Below, piece by piece: positions 43,909 to 52,424 of a stretch of DNA of 64,000 nt. Each line of letters begins with the position of its first letter. Within the stretch, counting starts at the first letter, position 1. The notes below the pieces were generated by a model that was not told the origin of the DNA, ran no database searches, and saw only the letters and a program-made list of their open reading frames with translations. A program made the position numbers and the translations under genes. Source of the stretch: WHSW01 sp963767285 (lineage in GTDB: Bacteria > Actinomycetota > Thermoleophilia > Solirubrobacterales > 70-9); assembly GCA_963767285.1 (NCBI GenBank), contig CAVYDJ010000001.1:434001-498000 (forward strand). Reading direction: 5' to 3'.

Positions 43909-44529
43909 CTACGGGCCGGGCCGCAACCGGTGGATCCCGACCACCCCGCGAGCCCGCGTCTCGACCGACCAGCCGGCTTCGGCGGCGCGCTCGAGGAAGA
44001 CCGCCGCCGCCGGCCGGCCGGGGTCGGCGAGCCAGGCCTCCGGAGCGAGCCGTGGCAGGAGGGCGAGCAGCGCGGCGACGCTCGGCCGTTCATAGAGCGC
44101 GTCGGCGACGAGCACGAGATCGAAGGGCCCGCGCTCGATCAGCTCCTTGGGCTCGCCCCAGTCGACCATCGCCGTCTCGATGCCGACCCCGTTGAGCCCG
44201 GCGTTGCGCGCGGCGAGCGCGAGCGCCTCGGCGCTCGCGTCGGTGGCCAGGACCGCGGCGCCGGCGCGCGCCGCCGCGATGCTCGGGGCCGCCAGCCCGC
44301 AGCCCAGCTCCACCACCCGCGGGCCGGGGAACGTCCCGGCGTCCACCTCGCGAGCCAGCGCCACTCCGCTGCGCCAGAGGACCGACCAGTACGGCGCCAG
44401 CGGCGCCCACTCGACGGCGCCGTCGTCGGGGAGCTCGGCGGACTCGCGCGGCTGCAGGAGGCGGAGCTCGCCGGCCGGCAGCTGGATGGTCTGGGTGACC
44501 AGGCCCTCAGTCAGCGCGAGGCCCGCCAT
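43909..44529 (-). CDS. Class I SAM-dependent methyltransferase (METTL/lysine-type 16 family-like)
   Basis: A 206-aa methyltransferase. Motif I is VVELGCGLAAPSIAAA, with the acidic post-I residue in VLATDASAEAL. Post-motif II DxxY is in LVADALYERPSV, as in the family 16 protein-lysine and nicotinamide-type enzymes. ATG 44529 overlaps the end of the membrane-protein gene by 19 bp. No transmembrane segments. Target (protein or small molecule) not deducible. It converges on the sigma-factor gene (3-bp gap). Confidence 0.85.
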   Translation of the reverse strand: MAGLALTEGLVTQTIQLPAGELRLLQPRESAELPDDGAVEWAPLAPYWSVLWRSGVALAREVDAGTFPGPRVVELGCGLAAPSIAAARAGAAVLATDASAEALALAARNAGLNGVGIETAMVDWGEPKELIERGPFDLVLVADALYERPSVAALLALLPRLAPEAWLADPGRPAAAVFLERAAEAGWSVETRARGVVGIHRLRPGP

Positions 44530-44834
44530 TCGGCGAAGGCGGCCGGCATCGGCGCGACGAACGCCCGCAGGACCGCGCCGAAGCGGCCGGCCTCGTCCTC
44601 GAGCGTCTCCCTGCCGACGGCCTTCCGTTCCCTGCGGAGCATGTACCGCCACCAGATGTTGACCGGCAGCATGATCAGGAACAGGAACGTCAGCGCGGCG
44701 CCGATCTGCTCGGTCGCCAGCGCCATGATCAGCAGCACCCAGCCAAGCGCCATCAGGCCCCCGGCGACCAGCACCCAGGCGCGCGGTTTGCTCCGTTCGG
44801 TCATCCCGCCGGGAGCGTTCTTCGCAGCGGCCAT
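44511..44834 (-). CDS. Small two-helix membrane protein
   Basis: A 107-aa (or 97-aa from ATG 44804) protein with two adjacent membrane helices (WVLVAGGLMALGWVLLIMAL; IGAALTFLFLIMLPVNIWW) and a charged, basic cytoplasmic tail (RYMLRRERKAVGRETLEDEA). No family recognised. The start is uncertain: 44834 lies in the spacer to the divergent gene, 44804 has a modest GGCGGG upstream. It overlaps the methyltransferase gene, so the two are probably co-expressed. Confidence 0.6.
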   Translation of the reverse strand: MAAAKNAPGGMTERSKPRAWVLVAGGLMALGWVLLIMALATEQIGAALTFLFLIMLPVNIWWRYMLRRERKAVGRETLEDEAGRFGAVLRAFVAPMPAAFAEWRASR

Positions 44835-44871
44835 CCTTGCCCGCGAGCCTATCCCGGTTACGGTGCGGGCG

Positions 44872-45702
44872 ATGCCCGGCGCGACGACCCCCGGCGAACC
44901 GCCGGCCGATACGACCGAGGGACGCGTCGGGCTGACGATCAAGAAGCTGCTGCGCCCGCTGCCGATCGTGGTGCCGGTCCTGATCGTGGTCTTCTCGCTG
45001 ATCGGCGGCGGTACCGTGGGCGGCGGCCTGGCCCTGGCGGGGATCGCGTTCGCGTTCTTCGCCTACCGCGCGTGGAAGGCCGCGTCCGCGGAGGCGTGGA
45101 ACGCGTTCTTCGCCGGCTACGCGGCCGCCCGGGGGCTGACCGACGCCGGCGCGGACGAGCTGCCGGCGGTCACTCCGTTACTCGCGGCAGGCGATCGACG
45201 GAGGACGCGCCGGGTCCTGCGTGGCGTCCTGCCGAGCGGCTTCGAAGCGGCGGTCGCCCTCTACACCTACGAGGTGCTGGCGGGAAGCGGCGAAGGCGAG
45301 CGGGCGACGCACCACCACTCCACGGTCATCGTCTACGAGCTCCCGGAGCTGTCCGGGCGGATGCTCGACGTCTATTGCGAGCCTCGCCGCCCGGCGAGCA
45401 GGGGGGATGACCACAAGCGGCGCGGGATGGTCCCGCTGCAACTCGAGAGCGTCGAGCTGGATCGCCGGATCGAGATCTTCCACGGCCCGGACGAGGACGC
45501 TATCTGGCTCCGGCAGCTGTTCTCCCCGACCCTCGTGCACTGGCTCGCCGAGGAGTCGCCGGAGCGCTTCGGGTTCGAGATCTCCGCGGGTTGGCTGTGC
45601 GCATACGTGCCCGGCCACATCGAGAACGCCGCCGGGCTCGACCAGCTGATCGCGACCGCCGACACCGTCGCCACGCGGGTACACGGCAAGGTCACGCGGT
45701 AG
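44872..45702 (+). CDS. Uncharacterised membrane-anchored protein, paralogue of 16612-17853
   Basis: A 276-aa protein with one hydrophobic hairpin near the N-terminus (about residues 25-60, LPIVVPVLIVVFSLIGGGTV and GGGLALAGIAFAFFAYRAW) and a soluble C-terminal domain. The segment ESVELDRRIEIFHGPDED, WLRQLF, HWLAEESPERFGFE matches the same order of blocks in the 413-aa protein at 16612-17853 (ESVELDRRYIVEVAKGQDH, WLRQLF, DWLASNTPVDFGFR). Function unknown. TACGGT (44859-44864) lies 7 nt before the ATG. Confidence 0.75.
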   Translation: MPGATTPGEPPADTTEGRVGLTIKKLLRPLPIVVPVLIVVFSLIGGGTVGGGLALAGIAFAFFAYRAWKAASAEAWNAFFAGYAAARGLTDAGADELPAVTPLLAAGDRRRTRRVLRGVLPSGFEAAVALYTYEVLAGSGEGERATHHHSTVIVYELPELSGRMLDVYCEPRRPASRGDDHKRRGMVPLQLESVELDRRIEIFHGPDEDAIWLRQLFSPTLVHWLAEESPERFGFEISAGWLCAYVPGHIENAAGLDQLIATADTVATRVHGKVTR

Positions 45703-45733
45703 CCGAAAATCTCGCGCCGCCGGGTTTGATTAG

Positions 45734-46387
45734 GTGCCGCGCGTGTCGCTCACCGCCTTCGTGGACCCGGCCATCGATCTGATCGAGGATCGCCTCGAGG
45801 GCGATCGGGGGCCGGAGAGCGCCGCCTACCTGCGAAGCCACGCGTACTTCAACCAGCTGCCGGCCGCCGACGCGTGCCTCGAGCGGTTTCTCGATTACGA
45901 GCTCGACCCCGGCACGGGCGGGGCGGCCGGTGGGGATGGCAGGCCTCTGGGGGAGTTGATTCCGCTCCCGGACGACCTCTACGAGCCGCTGCGCCGCGCC
46001 GTTGGGACCACGATCTGCGCGAGCTACCTCGCGATGATGTCCCTCGAGGATCCGGTCGGCGGCGACTGGGTGCCCGAGCGCGGCGCGGAGCAACTCTGGG
46101 CCTTCTGGATCAGCCACCTTCGCGAAACTGCCACCGTGGCGTTCGGGCTGCCGGCCCGTTTCGTCGCGTCGGTCAGCCGGGAGGGCGGCAGCGGTCTCGA
46201 GGCCGAGATCAAGCGCCTGGGGCTGATGCCGGGATTCCTGAGGCGGAGGGGTGTGTCGCGGCGGTGCGCCGAGCTCAGCAGGTCGGGCCTGATGCTGAGG
46301 CTCGGCCAGACCACCGCGTGCAGCGAGGCCGAGTTCGAGGCCGCTCAGGGTGCCGGCCTGACTCGGGCCTGGCCCCTTTACCCGTGA
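45734..46387 (+). CDS. Uncharacterised 217-aa protein
   Basis: No family recognised. Mostly helical and soluble (DPAIDLIEDRLEGDRGPESA near the start; two Arg/Leu-rich helices at the end, LRRRGVSRRCAELSRSGLML). A long loop rich in Gly (ELDPGTGGAAGGDGR) splits it into two parts. GTG 45734 is the longest start; GTG 45743 (VSLTAFVDPA) would place the TTAGGT hexamer (45730-45735) 7 nt upstream, like other leaderless genes here. It ends 3 bp before the convergent LVIVD-type gene. Confidence 0.6.
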   Translation: MPRVSLTAFVDPAIDLIEDRLEGDRGPESAAYLRSHAYFNQLPAADACLERFLDYELDPGTGGAAGGDGRPLGELIPLPDDLYEPLRRAVGTTICASYLAMMSLEDPVGGDWVPERGAEQLWAFWISHLRETATVAFGLPARFVASVSREGGSGLEAEIKRLGLMPGFLRRRGVSRRCAELSRSGLMLRLGQTTACSEAEFEAAQGAGLTRAWPLYP

Positions 46388-46390
46388 TGC

Positions 46391-48274
46391 TCAGCCCGCG
46401 CGGACCGTCGCGCGCCGCGTCGCGCCCGCGAGCGCGGCGTTGCCCCGGAAGCGGAGCCTGAGGCCGAGCCTGTGCGGGCGTCGCGTCGTCACCGTGGCCG
46501 CGATGCGGCAGGTCGGCTTGACCCGCAGCCTCCGCACCCGCAGCGTCCGCTCACCGCTGCGCGCGGTGAGCGTCGCCCGGCCGCGGCATGCACGGCCGAG
46601 GGTGATGAAGTCCGGGGGCGCGATGCGGCCCGCGACGCGGAAGCGGTACGGCGCGCGCCGGTCGCGCGCCGGTGACGCCCGCAGCGTCAACCCCGGCTTC
46701 GGCTTGCGGGGGCTCGTCGCCGAGGCATCCTGCGGCGCCGGCTTGCCGAGCCCGTCGAGGTTGGCGGTCGGACAGGTCGAGCCGGGGTTGTACTGCGCGT
46801 AGTAGTGGTCGTCGAACTCCGGGCAGCGCGGCGAGCCCTCGAACGGCCAGATGCCGTCCTCGAAGCGCACCACGTAGAAGCCTCCCGCGTCGTTGACGAA
46901 CCAGATCTCCCCGCGCTCGGCGCGCACGACCGGCCGCGAGCCGGTCCCGACGATGATGGTGGTGCCGGGGTTGAAGTAGCCGATCTCGACCGGGTGGTAG
47001 GGGTCGCGGATGTCGGTTACGCGCATGCCTGCGCCGAAGTAGCCGCAGGCCAGAATCGTCGGGTTGTAGAGGCGGTCGGGGGAGCAGTGGTGAACGCTGT
47101 AGCCCAGCCCGTTGATCGCCCCCTCGCCGGTCACCGCCTCGCAATGCTCGGGCAGGTCGACCTCGAGCAGGGCGGTCGAGACGAGCTTGGGATGGCGCTC
47201 GTCGGCGAGGTCGAAGATGCGCGGGTAGCCGAAGTTGGCCCAGTTGTCCGCGCTGCGGCTGCAGTCCGCCGCGCCCGAGCGCTCGCCGTACTGGATCAGG
47301 AACGGGTGGCCGTCGTAGGTCACCCGGTAGGCGGCCTGGCACCACTGGTTGTCGTCCAGCGGGACCTGCGCGAGCAGGTGCGCCCGCGGGTCGGGCTTGC
47401 GCGCGGCAACCTCCGACGTGTCGACGATCAGCAGCTTGTCGTTCGGCGGCGAGTACTGCTGGCAGATGTAGGAGCGGGTGCCGTCCTCGGTCGTCGAGCC
47501 GCCGTGTGTCTGCGACTGGAACGTCCAGGAGGCGAGCAGCTTCGGGTTCGCGGGATCCGAGATGTCGACCGGGAAGACGGTCGGCGTACCATCGGCGCCC
47601 GTCCTGCTCATGTAATAGGTCATCCCGTCCGGCGAGAACCAGCCCTCGTGGCCCTGAGCGGGTGCCATGTTGGTGCTCGAGAGCAACCGCGGCTGGCGGC
47701 AGTTGCCGGAGACGTCGTAGATGTCGAGGTAGCTGTTGTGATTGCTGTCGGCGACGAGCAGCTTGCGCTTGGCATTGACCCGCAGCGATTCCCATGGGTC
47801 GAGGACGGCCGGCGTCTCGAGCCTCGTGGTGGGCAGCGGCAGCGCGCCGTCGGCGACGTCGAGCACCTGGGTGCCGAAGGCGTAGGTCCCCTGGCCGTAG
47901 TAGGCGCAGTCGCCGAACGAGTCGAGCGTCCCGGCCCCGGAGCTGGGGAACTGCCCGACGAGCTCGAGGTTGCAGTTGTAGCCGAGCGCGGCCCGGCCGG
48001 TCGCGATGTCGGCCGGGGGCACGCGGCCCTGCAGGCCGGTCTCGGGCCGGTCGCCGGGCCGGCAGGGCAGCTGCGGGACGGCGCGGCGCGGGCCGAAGCG
48101 GACGTCCGCGGCGGCCGGGCGCCCGCTGGCGGCCGCGGAGAAGGTGAAGTGAGCGGGGTCCAGCAGCTGCGACGCGGGGTCCGGCTGCGAGCTGCCGGTG
48201 AAGTGCGCGCTCGCGCTCGCGGTCAGGCCGATCGTCGCGATCACGCAGGCGGCGAGCAGGAGGATCGTCCGCAC
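46391..48274 (-). CDS. Secreted LVIVD-repeat (beta-propeller-like) protein
   Basis: A 627-aa exported protein. Signal peptide (ILLLAACVIATIGLTASASA) then a body with LVIVD-type repeats (VFPVDISDPANPKLLASW; RIFDLADERHPKLVSTALL; VTDIRDPYHPVEIGYFNPG) that form propeller-like repeats often found in cell-surface proteins. The C-terminus has an Arg-rich, beta-sandwich-like domain (LTLRASPARDRRAPYRFRVA) typical of secreted proteins from this clade. GTG 48274 (VRTILLLAAC) is chosen because it begins the signal peptide; the longer frame is unrelated. Function unknown, probably binding. Confidence 0.82.
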   Translation of the reverse strand: MRTILLLAACVIATIGLTASASAHFTGSSQPDPASQLLDPAHFTFSAAASGRPAAADVRFGPRRAVPQLPCRPGDRPETGLQGRVPPADIATGRAALGYNCNLELVGQFPSSGAGTLDSFGDCAYYGQGTYAFGTQVLDVADGALPLPTTRLETPAVLDPWESLRVNAKRKLLVADSNHNSYLDIYDVSGNCRQPRLLSSTNMAPAQGHEGWFSPDGMTYYMSRTGADGTPTVFPVDISDPANPKLLASWTFQSQTHGGSTTEDGTRSYICQQYSPPNDKLLIVDTSEVAARKPDPRAHLLAQVPLDDNQWCQAAYRVTYDGHPFLIQYGERSGAADCSRSADNWANFGYPRIFDLADERHPKLVSTALLEVDLPEHCEAVTGEGAINGLGYSVHHCSPDRLYNPTILACGYFGAGMRVTDIRDPYHPVEIGYFNPGTTIIVGTGSRPVVRAERGEIWFVNDAGGFYVVRFEDGIWPFEGSPRCPEFDDHYYAQYNPGSTCPTANLDGLGKPAPQDASATSPRKPKPGLTLRASPARDRRAPYRFRVAGRIAPPDFITLGRACRGRATLTARSGERTLRVRRLRVKPTCRIAATVTTRRPHRLGLRLRFRGNAALAGATRRATVRAG

Positions 48275-48504
48275 GCGGCCATCGTAAGCCGCGCAGGCGG
48301 TCGAGGACGGGACTGGACTCCCGTGCTCCCCGCGGCGTGCGGTCGACCTGTCCGAGGCCGGAAGCGCCGAGCTCCAGATCGTGCCGCGACAAAAGGCCGC
48401 GAAGCACCTGCGCCGGCATGGACGGGTCACAGTCAACCCGCGAACGAGCCTCACGGTGCCCGAAGGCGAGCTCGCGGTGGATCATGGCGGCGCGGCTGAG
48501 CAGC

Positions 48505-48532
48505 TTGACAACGGCCCGATGGTGTTTAGGGT
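48505..48532 (+). promoter_or_regulatory. Probable housekeeping promoter of the collagen-like gene
   Basis: TTGACA (48505-48510), a 16-nt spacer and TAGGGT (48527-48532) are the best consensus -35/-10 pair in this part of the window, 35 nt upstream of the gene's start and followed by a leader with a Shine-Dalgarno. It contrasts with the leaderless genes nearby. Confidence 0.55.
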
Positions 48533-48567
48533 TCCGCGGTCAACACATCAACATCAAGGAGGACACG

Positions 48568-50169
48568 ATGCTCGGCAGGGTTCGCGCGGTCCAGGCGCAT
48601 GTGATCGCCACGGTCGCGGTGTTTCTCGTCCTTGGAGGTAGCGCCTATGCGGTCAGCGAGCTCTCCAAGAACGAGGTCAAATCGAAGCACATCGGCAAGG
48701 GCCAGGTAAAAGCACCCGATCTCGCCGCGGGCGCGGTCACGTCGAAGACGGTCGCTGACCAGTCGCTTCTTCCGGAGGACTTCGCAGGTCAGCTGCCGCA
48801 AGGACCGCAAGGACCGGAAGGGCCGCAAGGACCGGAAGGACCGCCTGGGCCGCAAGGACCGCAAGGACCGCCAGGGGCGGCGGACCCCGGTGTCTTTCGC
48901 CTCGGGCAGACGAACACTTCTAACGCCGAGACCAAGCTCGAGGGCGTGAGCGACTCGCCGTTGCTGTCTCTGGCGAACGCAAGCACGGGTGCTTCAGCGG
49001 TGGGTCTGCGCGGGCGAGTCACCGCGACCGGACCGGGCACCGATGCGGCCGGGGTCTTCGGCGAGATCGCCGACCCCACCGCGTTCGCCGGGGCGGGCGT
49101 GCACGGGCTTCACAACGGCAACGGCTACGGGGTCGTGGCCGAGGCCATGGGCACCAGCGGCTTCGGCCTTTATTCGACCGGTGGCGCCTACGGGGGCTAT
49201 TTGAGCGCGGCCAGTCCCGGATCGACCGCGTTGTACGGCAGCGGCGTCGGGCGTGGCATCGACGCCTACTCCGAGGCAACGACCGGCCCCGCTTACGGGG
49301 TCTTCGGCGACGCGGACTCGAATGACGGCGGCATCGGTGTTCTCGGGCGGTCCGATGGATCCTCGTGTCCGACCCCGCCGTGCGACAACTACGGTGTGCG
49401 TGGAGAGGTTTATGACGCGGGCGGGGCCGGTGGGTTCTTCCAGAACTTCGCTGCGGGGAACAGCGGCACCGGAGTCCAGGGCTTCGCCTCCGCAACGACT
49501 GTCAGCGGCGTCCCGGGCGGTTACTTTGCCGGCGGCGGCGAGTTCACCGGCGGAAACGGCGTGATCGGTGTCGCGGACCGCGCCTCTGGCTACGGCGTGG
49601 TCGGGGTCCAAGGCGCCGGCTCATACGCCGGCTACTTCTCCGGCCCCGTGCACGTCAGCGGCACGCTGTCCAAGAGCGCGGGGTCGTTCAAGATCGACCA
49701 CCCGCTCGACCCGGAGAACAGGTACCTCTCGCACTCCTTCGTCGAGTCGCCGGACATGAAGAACATCTACGACGGCCAGGTGGCGCTCAACGACGAGGGG
49801 GCCGCGACGGTGGAGTTGCCCGCCTACTTCGACGCGCTCAACCGCGATGTCCGCTACCAGCTGACCGCGATCGGCGCCGCCGCGCCGCGCCTGCACATCG
49901 CGCGGGAGGTGAGGAACAACCGGTTCGCGATCGCCGGCGGCAAGCCGGGGATGAAGGTCTCCTGGCAGATCACCGGGATCCGCAAGGACGCGTACGCGAA
50001 CGCCAACCGGATCAAGGTGGTGGAGAGAAAGCCCGTCAGCGAGCGCGGCAGCTACCTCAACCCGAGAGCGTATGGCGAGCCCGCCAGCCAGGGGATTGGG
50101 GCGCAGACCAGCGGCAACGCGCGCGCTGTCCCGACACCGGTGAAGCCCGGCGATCCGAAGCCACGCTAG
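48568..50169 (+). CDS. Secreted collagen-like surface protein
   Basis: A 533-aa protein. A hydrophobic N-terminal segment (VIATVAVFLVLGGSAYAV) serves as signal or anchor; then a linker, a Gly-X-Y stretch of nine triplets (residues 78-103), a long Gly-rich region with spaced repeated YGV-GE-GG motifs (about 115-365), and a C-terminal domain (IDHPLDPENRYLSHSFVES, LHIAREVRNNRFAIAGGKPG) that recurs in large secreted Gly-rich proteins. AAGGAGG ending 5 nt before the ATG is a perfect ribosome binding site. It likely builds a fibrous trimeric surface structure; binding partners are unknown. Confidence 0.85.
   Translation: MLGRVRAVQAHVIATVAVFLVLGGSAYAVSELSKNEVKSKHIGKGQVKAPDLAAGAVTSKTVADQSLLPEDFAGQLPQGPQGPEGPQGPEGPPGPQGPQGPPGAADPGVFRLGQTNTSNAETKLEGVSDSPLLSLANASTGASAVGLRGRVTATGPGTDAAGVFGEIADPTAFAGAGVHGLHNGNGYGVVAEAMGTSGFGLYSTGGAYGGYLSAASPGSTALYGSGVGRGIDAYSEATTGPAYGVFGDADSNDGGIGVLGRSDGSSCPTPPCDNYGVRGEVYDAGGAGGFFQNFAAGNSGTGVQGFASATTVSGVPGGYFAGGGEFTGGNGVIGVADRASGYGVVGVQGAGSYAGYFSGPVHVSGTLSKSAGSFKIDHPLDPENRYLSHSFVESPDMKNIYDGQVALNDEGAATVELPAYFDALNRDVRYQLTAIGAAAPRLHIAREVRNNRFAIAGGKPGMKVSWQITGIRKDAYANANRIKVVERKPVSERGSYLNPRAYGEPASQGIGAQTSGNARAVPTPVKPGDPKPR
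48799..48876 (+). repeat. Nine-base tandem repeats coding Gly-X-Y triplets
   Basis: Tandem near-copies of a 9-base unit (CAAGGACCG and variants) in the collagen-like gene; an unstable microsatellite-like stretch within the coding frame. Confidence 0.85.
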
Positions 50170-50272
50170 TTCGGGCCAGTGGAGCTCGGTCGCGGTGTCA
50201 GGGTCGCCGCGGCCGGGCCTCGCTGTGGTACGCGATCGAGGGACGCCAGATCACTTGCCGGGGAACCACCGA

Positions 50273-50344
50273 TGGGCGCGGCTGGTTTCGAACCAGCGAC
50301 CTCTCGCGTGTGAAGCGAGCGCTCTCCCACTGAGCTACGCGCCC
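50273..50344 (-). tRNA. tRNA-Val (anticodon CAC)
   Basis: Minus-strand class I tRNA: acceptor GGGCGCG (5' end 50344) with CGCGCCC (to 50274) and discriminator A at 50273. The anticodon stem is CTCGC/GCGAG around TTCACAC, giving anticodon CAC (reads GUG). T arm GCTGG/TTCGAAA/CCAGC. CCA is not encoded. Confidence 0.95.
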
Positions 50345-50396
50345 TGGGGCGGTGATGATAGGCGCCGCGCGACCAGGCCCGTGCGTGTGGGTCGCG

Positions 50397-50546
50397 CTAG
50401 GGAATGTTGACCTGGGTCTCGTTGTTCACGCCGGTATCGATCCCCGCGCGGCCGTCCGCGAAGTCGTTGTTGGCGCCACCGTCGAGCGTGTCGGCCCCGT
50501 CGCTGCCGATCAGGATGTCGTCGTTGTTGCCGCCGTTCTCGGTCAG
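50397..50546 (-). pseudogene. C-terminal remnant of an RTX calcium-binding repeat protein
   Basis: On the minus strand a frame without a start codon encodes a stretch ending in a stop at 50397: NGGNNDDILIGSDGADTLDG followed by GANNDFADGRAGIDTGVNN. This matches the Gly-Gly-x-Gly-x-Asp RTX nonapeptide repeats that bind Ca2+ in secreted proteins. Upstream of about 50546 the frame shows no signal peptide or further repeats, so only the 3' end of a gene survives. It lies just 53 bp from the tRNA-Val 3' side. Confidence 0.7.
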
Positions 50547-50616
50547 CCCACGCTGGCCGGCGAGGTCGGCGTGCAGAAGGGCAAGAAGGCGCCGAAGATC
50601 GTCGGCTAGTGGTCGG

Positions 50617-51351
50617 CTAGAGGCCGACGCCGCCGGTCTCGATCACCGGCGGCGCGAGGCCGACCTTGCCGCCGATCCCGCCGGTCCCGTGGCCGCCGCC
50701 GTGGCCGCCGCCGCCCTGCGAGGTCGCACCACCGGTGGAGGGACCGTTCGGCTTGTCCGGCTCCGCCTCCGGCGGATCGGGCTGATCAGGCGGGTCGGGC
50801 TGGGTCGGGGGCTGCGGTCTGCCGCCGCCGATCGCGTCGGGGCAGCGGATCGTCTGGACCAGCTTCGCCGGCGTGCCGGGCTTGGTCTCGGAATGGCCGA
50901 AGGAGAGGTGCAGGTGGTGGCCGCGGCCATGGTTCGCGTCGCCGTCGTACCCGACCCAGCGGAACGGGGGCCGGGGCTGGTTCTGCTTCGGCTCGGCCCA
51001 GTTGGCGAGCCGGTCGATGTCGTTCCAGCTTCCGCCGGCGGCCTTGTTCGGGATGATGTCGAGGCCGAGGCCGAGCGGGTGCTCCCCGTTGATCGAGTGG
51101 ACGTCGTCCATCGAGTAGCCGTCGGTGATGAAGATCTTGTAGCGCTTCTCCAGGAAGCGGACGTCGTTGAGCAGCCGGCGGTCGACCTTCTCGCCCGGGA
51201 AGCCGGGGATCGGCACGAACTTGCCGCCTCCGGTCGTCTCGCAGAGGGCCGGCCCGAGCTTGGTCGACGTCATCCGCGCCGAGGCGATCGCGGCGAGCGC
51301 GAACACTGCGGCGAGGGCGGCAACCAGCGCGATCGCGACGCGCGGCCTCAC
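50617..51351 (-). CDS. Secreted M15-like peptidase with Gly/His/Pro-rich tail
   Basis: A 244-aa exported protein. Signal/anchor helix (VAIALVAALAAVFALAAIAS), then a D-Ala-D-Ala carboxypeptidase-like domain with zinc ligands in HPLGLGLDI (His and Asp) and GHHLHLSF (HxH), and a tail rich in Pro, Gly and His. GTG 51351 overlaps the upstream stop by 4 bp. M15-type enzymes cleave peptidoglycan stem peptides or act as lysins. It is the second of two related genes in one operon. Confidence 0.82.
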   Translation of the reverse strand: MRPRVAIALVAALAAVFALAAIASARMTSTKLGPALCETTGGGKFVPIPGFPGEKVDRRLLNDVRFLEKRYKIFITDGYSMDDVHSINGEHPLGLGLDIIPNKAAGGSWNDIDRLANWAEPKQNQPRPPFRWVGYDGDANHGRGHHLHLSFGHSETKPGTPAKLVQTIRCPDAIGGGRPQPPTQPDPPDQPDPPEAEPDKPNGPSTGGATSQGGGGHGGGHGTGGIGGKVGLAPPVIETGGVGL

Positions 51352-52010
51352 GATCCCCTCCCGCGCCAGAACGAGGTCCGCTTGTGGGCGCCGTCCCAGT
51401 TCAGCTCGATGTGGATGTGGTCGCGGTGCGCCTCGGTGCGGTCGAGGTTGTCGCGCAGCTCCCCGTTGCGGCGATAGCAGTAGCTGTAGTCGCCGAGGCG
51501 GTCCATCCCCGCCCACCAGGAGCGGCAGTCGAAGATCAGGCCCTGGATGCCCATCCGGCGGGCGAGGGCGCGGACGTTGCCGTTGCGGTCGCTCGCCAGG
51601 AGGGTGTCGATCAGCCGGTTAGCGGCGCGGCGCTCCTTCGCGATGCCGGCGTCGAGGCGCCAGTCGATCGCGCGCCCCTCGCAGTGAAGGCTGCATTCGT
51701 GGCGGCCCCACTTCTCGCAGCGGGTGATGCCCCAGCTATCGCCGCGGACGTTGTGCTCCAGCCATCGCTGCAGCGCCTTCATCCCGCGCGGCACCCCGTC
51801 GCGGCAGTCGCGCCCCGGGTCGTAGCCCTCGTCGTCGATCGGCTCGTTCAGCAGGCGGTTGCTGTTCGCCGGATTCGGCCGCAGGCCGTTGCCGATGGCG
51901 GGCGCCGCCACAACGGCTGCGCATAGCGCGGCGATCGCGAGCAGGCAGAGGAGCGGACCGCGCCCCCCGCGCGACCGGCTCCCCGACAGGTTGTCGGGGC
52001 GAGGTCCCAT
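51348..52010 (-). CDS. Secreted M15-like peptidase with cysteine-rich catalytic region
   Basis: A 220-aa exported protein. Signal/anchor (LLCLLAIAALCAAVVAAPAI). Zinc ligands are in HCEGRAIDW (His-x6-Asp) and DHIHIEL (HxH), the arrangement of M15-like peptidases. Six cysteines (for example RDCRDGV, RCEKWGRHECSLHC, FDCRSW) suggest disulfides stabilising the fold outside the cell. First gene of a two-gene operon with 50617-51351, with 4-bp overlap. Peptidoglycan is the presumed target. Confidence 0.82.
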   Translation of the reverse strand: MGPRPDNLSGSRSRGGRGPLLCLLAIAALCAAVVAAPAIGNGLRPNPANSNRLLNEPIDDEGYDPGRDCRDGVPRGMKALQRWLEHNVRGDSWGITRCEKWGRHECSLHCEGRAIDWRLDAGIAKERRAANRLIDTLLASDRNGNVRALARRMGIQGLIFDCRSWWAGMDRLGDYSYCYRRNGELRDNLDRTEAHRDHIHIELNWDGAHKRTSFWRGRGS

Positions 52011-52104
52011 TAGGAGGATTTCTCGGCCTCTCCCCGAAATGCGTTAACCGGCCTGGACGTTTGGTTGATGGCCCCTGGGCGACACTGGGCGGTAACCTTC
52101 ACGG

Positions 52105-52345
52105 CGACCGTGCTAGGCGGGGAAGTAGCGGAGCCCTGTACCCGCAATCCGCTCTAGCGGGGCCGAAAGCTCGTCTGAGGAGTCGTGGCCTACGAGGCCA
52201 GTACGCCGCGGGCGGTGTTGACGGTCAGGTCCCGCGCAATGCGCGCCCGCGAATCAGGTCAGGTCCGGAAGGAAGCAGCCTTAAGCGACAGCGAGCAAGT
52301 GCCGCGGATCAGCCTGACCCGAGCCAGCCACGGCGGGCACGCTCG
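52105..52345 (+). ncRNA. ffs: Signal recognition particle RNA, large bacterial type
   Basis: The sequence from GTGCTAGGCGGGGAAGTAGC (starting at 52110) is the Alu-domain 5' region of the large bacterial SRP RNA, and GGTCCGGAAGGAAGCAGCC (52263-52280) is the conserved apical tetraloop/symmetric-loop region that binds Ffh. The distance and flanks fit an RNA of about 240 nt with 5' and 3' ends only approximately placed. It lies upstream of dnaX, a common actinobacterial neighbourhood. Confidence 0.92.
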
Positions 52346-52386
52346 CAGACCACCTTCGAGGACGAGCCCGCACGGTCATGACTTCC

Positions 52387-52415
52387 AGGCCCTCGGCGAC
52401 CGACGCCGAGGGCCT
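52387..52415. terminator. Bidirectional hairpin terminator between SRP RNA and the convergent gene
   Basis: Perfect 12-bp stem AGGCCCTCGGCG (52387-52398) and its complement (52404-52415) around ACCGA. It lies about 40 nt past the SRP RNA and 9 nt past the minus-strand gene's stop, so it can serve both. Confidence 0.75.
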
Positions 52416-52424
52416 GCTCTACAT

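Noticed and set aside
48799..48876. CRISPR-like tandem repeat
   Set aside because: Nine-base units with no spacers, inside an open frame coding Gly-X-Y triplets.
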